DNA from: Achromobacter veterisilvae
GTDB taxonomy: Bacteria; Pseudomonadota; Gammaproteobacteria; Burkholderiales; Burkholderiaceae_B
DNA length: 64,000 bases
Direction: 5' to 3'
Assembly: GCF_900496975.1 (NCBI RefSeq)
Contig: NZ_UFQC01000009.1
Span: forward strand, 124,001-188,000
Shown: positions 58,623-64,000 of the stretch, piece by piece
How positions within the stretch are numbered: the first letter of the stretch is position 1
Layout of the letters: each line of letters starts with the position of its first letter
The notes under the pieces: generated by a model
Told to the model about the DNA's origin: nothing
What the model saw: only the letters and a program-made list of their open reading frames with translations
The model's database searches: none
Made by a program: the position numbers and the translations under genes

Positions 58623-60035
58623 ATGGCAAGCCCGAAAGACGTCCTGAAACAGATCGCCGACAACGAAGTGAAATTCGTGGATTTCCGCTTTACCGACACG
58701 GTCGGCCGTGAGCACCACGTTTCCGTGCCCACCTCCGCGATCGATGAAGACAAGCTGGAAAGCGGGCAGGCTTTCGACGGTTCCTCGATCCCGGGCTGGA
58801 AGGGCATCGAAGCTTCCGACATGCTGCTCATCCCCGACCTGGCGACGGCCAACCTGGATCCGTTCCGCGAAGAGCCGACCCTGATCCTGTCTTGCGACGT
58901 CGTCGAACCCTCGGACCTGAAGGGCTATGACCGCGATCCGCGCTCGCTGGCCAAGCGCGCTGAAGCCTACCTGAAGTCCTCCGGCCTGGGCGACACCGCC
59001 TACTTCGGCCCGGAACCCGAATTCTTCGTGTTCGACGGCGTGACCTGGAACACCGACATGTCGGGCACCTTCGTCAAGATCAAGTCGGAAGAGGCCTCCT
59101 GGTCCACCGGCCTGGATTTCGAAGGCGGCAACACCGGCCACCGTCCCGCCGTGAAGGGCGGCTACTTCCCCGTGCCCCCGGTCGATTCCTTCCAGGACAT
59201 GCGCTCGGAAATGTGCCTGCTGATGGAACAGATGGGCGTGCCGGTCGAAGTGCACCACCATGAAGTGGCCGGCGCCGGCCAACTGGAAATCGGCACCAAG
59301 TTCAGCACGCTGGTGCAGCGCGCCGACTGGACGCAGATCGTCAAGTACATCATTCACAACGTGGCCCACGCCTACGGCAAGACCGCCACCTTCATGCCCA
59401 AGCCCATCGTCGGCGACAACGGTTCGGGCATGCACGTGCACCAGTCGATCTGGAAGGACGGCCAGAACCTGTTCGCGGGCAACGGCTACGCCGGCCTGTC
59501 GGAATTCGCGCTGTATTACATCGGCGGCATCATCAAGCACGCCCGCGCGCTGAACGCCATCACAAACCCCGGCACCAACTCGTACAAGCGCCTGGTCCCG
59601 CACTACGAAGCCCCGGTCAAGCTGGCCTACTCGGCCCGCAACCGCTCGGCCTCGATCCGCATTCCGTACGTCGGCAACCCGAAGGGCCGCCGCGTCGAAG
59701 CGCGCTTCCCGGACCCCCTGGCCAACCCGTACCTGGCCTTCTCGGCCCTGATGATGGCCGGCCTGGACGGCGTGCAGAACAAGATCCACCCGGGCGATCC
59801 GGCCGACAAGAACCTGTACGACCTGCCGCCGGAAGAAGACGCCAAGATCCCGACCGTGTGCTCCTCGCTGGAGCAGGCGCTGGAAGCCCTGGACAGCGAC
59901 CGCGAGTTCCTGACCCGCGGCGGCGTGTTCAGCAACGACATGCTGTCGGCCTACATCGACCTGAAGATGGGCGATGTGAACCGCCTGCGCATGACCACGC
60001 ACCCGGTCGAATTCGACATGTACTACAGCCTCTGA
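58623..60035 (+). CDS. glnA: Glutamine synthetase, type I
   Basis: Makes glutamine from glutamate, ammonia and ATP. 470 residues, standard GS-I length. Conserved segments are FDGSSIPGW near 50, the metal-binding [13 protein letters not shown] near 124, the [17 protein letters not shown] active site near 208, [18 protein letters not shown] near 260 and the adenylylation site NLYDLPPEE near 398, whose tyrosine is presumably modified by GlnE. The ATG at 58623 is used. Expression from the sigma-54 promoter upstream is controlled by the downstream ntrBC pair. Confidence 0.97.
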   Translation: MASPKDVLKQIADNEVKFVDFRFTDTVGREHHVSVPTSAIDEDKLESGQAFDGSSIPGWKGIEASDMLLIPDLATANLDPFREEPTLILSCDVVEPSDLKGYDRDPRSLAKRAEAYLKSSGLGDTAYFGPEPEFFVFDGVTWNTDMSGTFVKIKSEEASWSTGLDFEGGNTGHRPAVKGGYFPVPPVDSFQDMRSEMCLLMEQMGVPVEVHHHEVAGAGQLEIGTKFSTLVQRADWTQIVKYIIHNVAHAYGKTATFMPKPIVGDNGSGMHVHQSIWKDGQNLFAGNGYAGLSEFALYYIGGIIKHARALNAITNPGTNSYKRLVPHYEAPVKLAYSARNRSASIRIPYVGNPKGRRVEARFPDPLANPYLAFSALMMAGLDGVQNKIHPGDPADKNLYDLPPEEDAKIPTVCSSLEQALEALDSDREFLTRGGVFSNDMLSAYIDLKMGDVNRLRMTTHPVEFDMYYSL

Positions 60036-60050
60036 TGCTTTGAGGCTGTA
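60024..60050 (+). other. Perfect stem-loop spanning the glnA stop codon
   Basis: TACAGCCTC (60024-60032) pairs perfectly with GAGGCTGTA (60042-60050) around a 9-base loop that begins with the glnA TGA. The left arm encodes the last three residues (Tyr-Ser-Leu). There is no T-run, so it is more likely an attenuator or message-stability structure between glnA and ntrBC than a full terminator. Confidence 0.6.
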
Positions 60051-60214
60051 CCTGGCGGGAGCGCGATGATGTAGGCAGAAACCAGGGCCCACGCCACGCG
60101 CACCGCCAGGACGCGGTTCGACGGATCGTCCGCCAGGCCCCGGCCCGGCGGGCGGCGGCCGGATGCCGGCGCCGTCGCGTTCCGCTTTCCCCTCACATTC
60201 GGGTATGTTGAAAA

Positions 60215-61279
60215 ATGAATGTAGAAGCTCTCGATCTGCTAGCCACGTCCGTTTTCCTGGTCAACGAACGCGGTCATATCGAATACGCCAACGCGGCCGC
60301 CGAAGACCTGTTCGGCCGCTCGCGCAAGCAACTGGGCGGGCACTCCGCCGCCACGCTGTTCGACAGTCCGGAAAACATCCAATCCTCGATCGACCGCGCC
60401 GCCGCCGGGCGCTATGCCGACGTCAGGCAACTGGCCTCGTTGCGCCGCGCCACGGAATCCGTGGAAGTCTCGGTGACGACGGTGGGGCTGACGGGCCAGC
60501 GCTGGCCCGTGCTGATCGAAACGCGCGAGATCGAACAGCGCGTGCTGGCCGACCGCAACCACCGGCTGGTCGACGAGATCGAGGCGCACCGCGAACTGCT
60601 GCGCAACCTGGCGCATGAAGTCAAGAATCCCCTGGGCGGCTTGCGCGGCGCCGCGCAATTGCTCGAGGCCGAGCTGCCGAGCGCGGCGCTGGCCGAGTAC
60701 ACCCAGGTCATTATTTCCGAAGCCGACCGCCTGCAGGCGCTGGTGGACCGCCTGAGCGGCCCGCAACGTGTGCCGCTGAACGCGCGTCCGGTGAACATCC
60801 ATGAAATCTGCGAGCGCGTCTGCGCGCTGATCCAGGCCGAGTTCCGCAACGACGTCACGCTGCTGCGCGACTACGATGCGTCGGTGCCCGACCTGAAGGG
60901 CGATGCCGCCCGCCTGATGCAGGCCGTCCTGAACGTGGCGCGCAACGCCGCCCAGGAACTGGTCGCGCGGCCCCAGGGGCCGCAAACCGAACCCGGTGTC
61001 GTCACCCTGCGCACGCGCGTGGCGCGGCAGGTCATGCTGGCCCACAAGCAGCACCGCCTGGCGCTGGTGCTGTCCATCATCGACAACGGTCCCGGCGTGC
61101 CGGACCACATCCGCGACCGCATCTTCCATCCGCTGGTCACGGCCCGGGCCGGCGGCACCGGGCTGGGGCTGAGCCTGGCCCAGGACTTCGTGCAGCAGCA
61201 TGGCGGCATCATCGAATTCGAATCCCGACCCGGGCGCACCGAGTTTCGCCTGGTCCTTCCGATGGAGCCTGCACACTGA
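60215..61279 (+). CDS. glnL: Nitrogen-regulation sensor kinase/phosphatase NtrB (GlnL)
   Basis: Cytoplasmic histidine kinase of 354 residues that phosphorylates NtrC under nitrogen limitation. An N-terminal PAS domain (about 5-110) is followed by the phospho-accepting helix with histidine 134 (NLAHEVKNPLGG) and a HATPase domain (about 230-350; IIDNGPGVP near 285, GGTGLGLSLAQ near 308). No membrane segments. The start at 60215 has a weak ribosome site. It overlaps ntrC by one base (TGATG). Confidence 0.95.
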   Translation: MNVEALDLLATSVFLVNERGHIEYANAAAEDLFGRSRKQLGGHSAATLFDSPENIQSSIDRAAAGRYADVRQLASLRRATESVEVSVTTVGLTGQRWPVLIETREIEQRVLADRNHRLVDEIEAHRELLRNLAHEVKNPLGGLRGAAQLLEAELPSAALAEYTQVIISEADRLQALVDRLSGPQRVPLNARPVNIHEICERVCALIQAEFRNDVTLLRDYDASVPDLKGDAARLMQAVLNVARNAAQELVARPQGPQTEPGVVTLRTRVARQVMLAHKQHRLALVLSIIDNGPGVPDHIRDRIFHPLVTARAGGTGLGLSLAQDFVQQHGGIIEFESRPGRTEFRLVLPMEPAH

Positions 61280-62769
61280 TGAAACCCGTATGGATCGTCG
61301 ATGATGACCAGGCCATCCGCTGGGTCCTGGAAAAGGCGCTGGCCCGTGCCGGCGTCCCCACCCGCAGTTTTTCCCAGGCGGCCGACGTGCTGGAGGCGCT
61401 GTCGCGCGAAACCCCGGTCGCCCTGGTGTCCGATATCCGCATGCCCGGCGGCAACGGCCTGGAGCTGCTGCGCCAGCTCAAGGAGCGCCATCCCGGCCTG
61501 CCGGTGATCGTGATGACCGCGTTCGCCGACCTGGACAGCACCGTGTCCGCCTTCCAGGGCGGGGCCTTCGATTATCTGGCCAAGCCGTTCGACGTGAACG
61601 AGGCGGTCGCGCTGATCCAGCGCGCCATGCAGGAGTCGGCGCAGCCCGAAACCCCCGAGGGGCAGGGCGAGTCCGCGCAGAACAATGAACGCTGGATGAT
61701 GACGCAGTCCTCGTCCACCGCCATGCAGGAAGTGTTCCGCGCCATCGGCCGGCTGGCGCAGTCCAAGGTCACGGTATTGATCACGGGCGAATCCGGCACC
61801 GGCAAGGAACTGGTGGCCCGCGCCCTGCATGGGCACGGCGTGCGCGCCGGCGGCCCCTTCGTGGCGCTGAACGCGGCGGCCATTCCGCGCGACCTGCTCG
61901 AAGCCGAACTGTTCGGCCACGAGCGCGGCGCCTTCACGGGCGCCAACAATCTGCGCCGCGGGCGTTTCGAGGAAGCGCACGGCGGCACGCTGTTCCTGGA
62001 TGAAATCGGCGACATGCCGATCGAACTGCAGACGCGCCTGCTGCGCGTGCTGGCCGAAGGCAGCTTCTATCGCGTGGGCGGCGCGCAGCCGGTGCGGGTG
62101 GACGTGCGCATCGTGGCCGCCACGCACCAGCCGCTGGAGCAGCGCGTCGAACAGGGCCTGTTCCGGGAAGACCTGTTCCATCGCCTGAACGTGATCCGGC
62201 TGCGGCTGCCGCCGCTGCGCGAACGCGTCGAAGACATCCCGGCCCTGGCGAGCCACTTCCTGACCGCCAGCGCCCGCGCCCTGGGCGTGCCGGTCAAGCG
62301 CCTCACGCCCGAGGCGCTGGCCGTGCTGACCAAGTTCGATTTTCCAGGCAACGTGCGCCAACTGGAGAACTTCTGCCATTGGCTGACGGTGATGGCGCCG
62401 GGCCAGACGGTGGAGCCGGCGGACCTGCCGCCGGAGATCCGCGCCATGGAGCACCAGCGGATCATGAGTCCGGCGGTACGTCCGGCCGTCCCGGTGGCCG
62501 GCGCGGGCACTGTGGTGCAGGCGTCCGCGCCCATGGACGAGGGCTCGCCGCGCAACTGGCAGGATTCTCTGCTGCGCGACGCGCAGTACCGCCTGGAACG
62601 CGGCGAACCCGCGGTCATGGCCACGCTGACGCGCCAGTTCGAAAAGATCCTGCTGCAAAGCGCGCTGGACGCCAGCCGCGGCCGGCGCGTGGAAGCCGCG
62701 TCGCGGCTGGGCATCGGCCGCAACACCATCACGCGCAAGCTGCGCGAGCTGGGCATCGAGGACGAGTGA
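61279..62769 (+). CDS. glnG: Nitrogen-regulation response regulator NtrC (GlnG)
   Basis: Sigma-54 activator of 496 residues. Receiver domain about 1-120 with phospho-aspartate 52 (LVSDIRMPGG), AAA+ domain about 145-380 with Walker A GESGTGKE at 170-177 and the sigma-54-contact loop GAFTGA at 217-222, and a C-terminal Fis-type helix-turn-helix (ASRLGIGRNTITRKLRELG near 475-494). It should act at the sites upstream of glnA. Its last codons (KLRELGIEDE, stop) are copied several times in the downstream repeat array. Confidence 0.96.
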   Translation: MKPVWIVDDDQAIRWVLEKALARAGVPTRSFSQAADVLEALSRETPVALVSDIRMPGGNGLELLRQLKERHPGLPVIVMTAFADLDSTVSAFQGGAFDYLAKPFDVNEAVALIQRAMQESAQPETPEGQGESAQNNERWMMTQSSSTAMQEVFRAIGRLAQSKVTVLITGESGTGKELVARALHGHGVRAGGPFVALNAAAIPRDLLEAELFGHERGAFTGANNLRRGRFEEAHGGTLFLDEIGDMPIELQTRLLRVLAEGSFYRVGGAQPVRVDVRIVAATHQPLEQRVEQGLFREDLFHRLNVIRLRLPPLRERVEDIPALASHFLTASARALGVPVKRLTPEALAVLTKFDFPGNVRQLENFCHWLTVMAPGQTVEPADLPPEIRAMEHQRIMSPAVRPAVPVAGAGTVVQASAPMDEGSPRNWQDSLLRDAQYRLERGEPAVMATLTRQFEKILLQSALDASRGRRVEAASRLGIGRNTITRKLRELGIEDE

Positions 62770-63577
62770 TGCGGCGGGGCAGGGTTGTGTCTCAGTGTCT
62801 GACACCCGTACGAGATGCCCCCTTCCGGATCAAGGCAAGCCTTCCCGGGTGTCTGACACCAACATCTGATGCGTGTCAGACACCCGGGAAACACCGCGGC
62901 AGGCCGACGGCCATCGCGTAGGGGTGTCAGACACTGGGCCGTTGCGACTACCACGCGCAAGCTGCGCGTCGAAGACGAGTGATGCGGCAGGGCAGGGTGT
63001 CTCAGTGTCTGACACCCGTATGAGATGCCCTTCCGGATCAAGGCAGGCCTCCCCGGGTGTCTGACACCAACATCTGATGCGTGTCAGACACCTGGGAAAC
63101 ACCCGGGCAGGCCGACGGCCATCGCGTATGGGTGTCAGACACTGCGCCTGTTGCGACTACCACGCGCAAGCTGGGCATCGAGGACGAATGAGTCCGCGGG
63201 GCAGGGTGTCTCAGTGTCTGACACCCATACGAGATGCCCTTCCGGGTTAAGGCAAGCCTTCCCGGGTGTCTGACACCAACATCTGATGTGTGTCAGACAC
63301 CCGGGAAACACCGTGGCAGACCGACGGCCATCGCGTACGGGTGTCAGACACTGGGCCGTTGCGACTACCACGCGCAAGCTGTGCGTCGAAGACGAGTGAT
63401 GCGGCGGGGCAGGGTGTCTCAGTGTCTGACACCCGTATGAGATGCCCTTTCGGGTTGAGGCAAGCCTTCCCGGGTGTCTGACACCGACATCTGATGCGTG
63501 TCAGACACCCGGGAAACACCGCGGCAGGCCGACGGCCATCGCGTATGGGTGTCAGACACTGGCCCCTGTCGCGACTA
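62725..63577. repeat. Fourfold tandem array of GTGTC-N-GACAC elements with gene-end copies
   Basis: Four units begin at 62731, 62953, 63162 and 63370 (periods 222, 209, 208). Each unit starts with a copy of the ntrC 3' end (ACGCGCAAGCTG... to the stop region), then a 138-140-bp element with four dyads, then a GCGACTAC block. The last block contains the stop of the downstream LysR gene (CTA at 63575-63577). Dyad starts: 62795, 62849, 62873, 62924; 63005, 63057, 63081, 63132; 63214, 63266, 63290, 63341; 63422, 63474, 63498, 63549. In each unit the middle dyads sit in an inverted repeat of about 18 bp (TTCCCGG flank). Confidence 0.93.
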
Positions 63578-64000
63578 CCCCAGCCCCAGCAGGCTCTCGC
63601 ACAACCGCGGGGACTTCAGTTTCTGCAACCACCACTTCAGCGCCTCGCCCGGCGGCTCGGCCCGCCAGGCGTAGGCCACGTGTTCCGTCAGGGACATGCC
63701 TTCGTCCGTCTCGCACACCGCCAGCAGGCCCTGCGCCAGGTACGGCGCGGCCAGCGTCAGCGGCAGGTAGCCGCAGCCCAGGCCGCGGACCTGGGCGTCG
63801 ATCTTGGCCTGCATGGTGGGCATGACCAGCGTGGGCTGGTCCGCCAGGATGCCGCGCGTCTGCGGCGCCAGGTTCCGGGACGTGTCGGCCACCACCACCG
63901 CGCAGTAGCGGGTAATGTCGGCGCGGCTGAGCGGCTGAGGCAGCGAGGCCAGCGGATGGTGGGCGGCCACGCAGAAGGCGAATTGCGTCTGCCCCATGGC
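63575..64000 (-). CDS. LysR-family transcriptional regulator, C-terminal part (cut by window end)
   Basis: The visible 141 or so residues are the C-terminal lobe of a LysR effector-binding domain: FAFCVAAHHPLASLPQPLS, then a strand/helix pattern to GLGCGYLPLTLAAPYLAQG, which is typical. The DNA-binding end lies beyond base 64000. The TAG stop at 63575-63577 lies inside the GCGACTAC block of the repeat array, and that block is repeated at each unit junction. Target genes are outside the window. Confidence 0.85.
   Translation of the reverse strand, partial: AMGQTQFAFCVAAHHPLASLPQPLSRADITRYCAVVVADTSRNLAPQTRGILADQPTLVMPTMQAKIDAQVRGLGCGYLPLTLAAPYLAQGLLAVCETDEGMSLTEHVAYAWRAEPPGEALKWWLQKLKSPRLCESLLGLG

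Noticed and set aside
62873-63481. Small reading frames across the repeat array encoding repeated MSDTR/CLTPTSD-type peptides
   Set aside because: They arise because the dyad GTGTCTGACAC translates in frame as VSDT or CLTP; they lack ribosome sites and occur on both strands of every copy of the element.
62795-63559. CRISPR array
   Set aside because: The 11-bp dyads recur at 24-72 bp steps, but the sequence between them is repeated from unit to unit instead of being unique, copies sit in both orientations, and there are no cas genes nearby.

Overview
The window is high-GC DNA from a betaproteobacterium, most probably an Alcaligenaceae member of the Bordetella/Achromobacter type. This is inferred from gene order and protein character: glnA-ntrB-ntrC, rdgB-hemW, yicC divergent from rph, the gmk-rpoZ-spoT run, Burkholderiales-type porins, and many TRAP and ABC importers next to LysR regulators. 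No rRNA, tRNA or prophage was recognised. Both ends cut genes: an ABC permease on the left and a LysR regulator on the right.

Layout. 1-7 kb: a two-component piece of an ABC importer (permease, ATPase) divergent from a GcvA-like LysR gene, then serB, a small secreted protein, fabV and an EamA exporter. 7-20 kb: a long plus-strand nutrient block. It holds a LysR gene, a TRAP importer, a DUF2848 protein, an amidase, a second paralogous LysR gene, a DUF1445 (D-glutamate cyclase family) protein and a complete branched-chain-type ABC importer. 20-25 kb: a minus-strand porin and a second TRAP importer. 25-31 kb: nudC, a MarR-like regulator, a fused 5-oxoprolinase/hydantoinase and a C45 acyltransferase-like hydrolase. 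31-37 kb: glnHPQ convergent with gmk-rpoZ-spoT. 37-44 kb: tsdBA-like cytochromes, an SDR, an NlpC/P60 hydrolase, AMP nucleosidase and lysP. 44-47.8 kb: a visibly less GC-rich accessory patch with a trypsin-like protease plus membrane-protein pair, a Fic protein and a Phd/PIN toxin-antitoxin pair. 47.9-58 kb: yicC, rph, an acyl-CoA dehydrogenase/MmgE-PrpD pair, a chemoreceptor, an EAL-CBS-GGDEF protein, rdgB and hemW. 58-64 kb: the nitrogen control locus with a sigma-54 promoter and NtrC sites.

The most striking feature not explained by genes is a family of intergenic elements built on the dyad GTGTC-N-GACAC. The dyads occur in pairs about 51-54 bp apart, and the pairs sit head to head to give elements of about 140 bp with strong hairpins. 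All four loci (20.2, 33.7, 49.8 and 62.8 kb) lie exactly between convergent genes. At the right end the element is tandemly amplified to four copies, and each junction carries copies of the ntrC 3' end and of the neighbouring LysR gene's 3' end. A different 185-bp palindrome at 30.1 kb supplies the stop codons of both genes that converge on it.

Other regulatory structure: a shared LysR-box plus promoter module in front of the TRAP operon and the DUF1445 gene; four 24-bp-phased repeats in front of the Fic gene; a 16-bp palindrome over the predicted tsdBA promoter; and hairpins between the binding-protein and permease genes of three importers. Functional links beyond gene family are inference from context.
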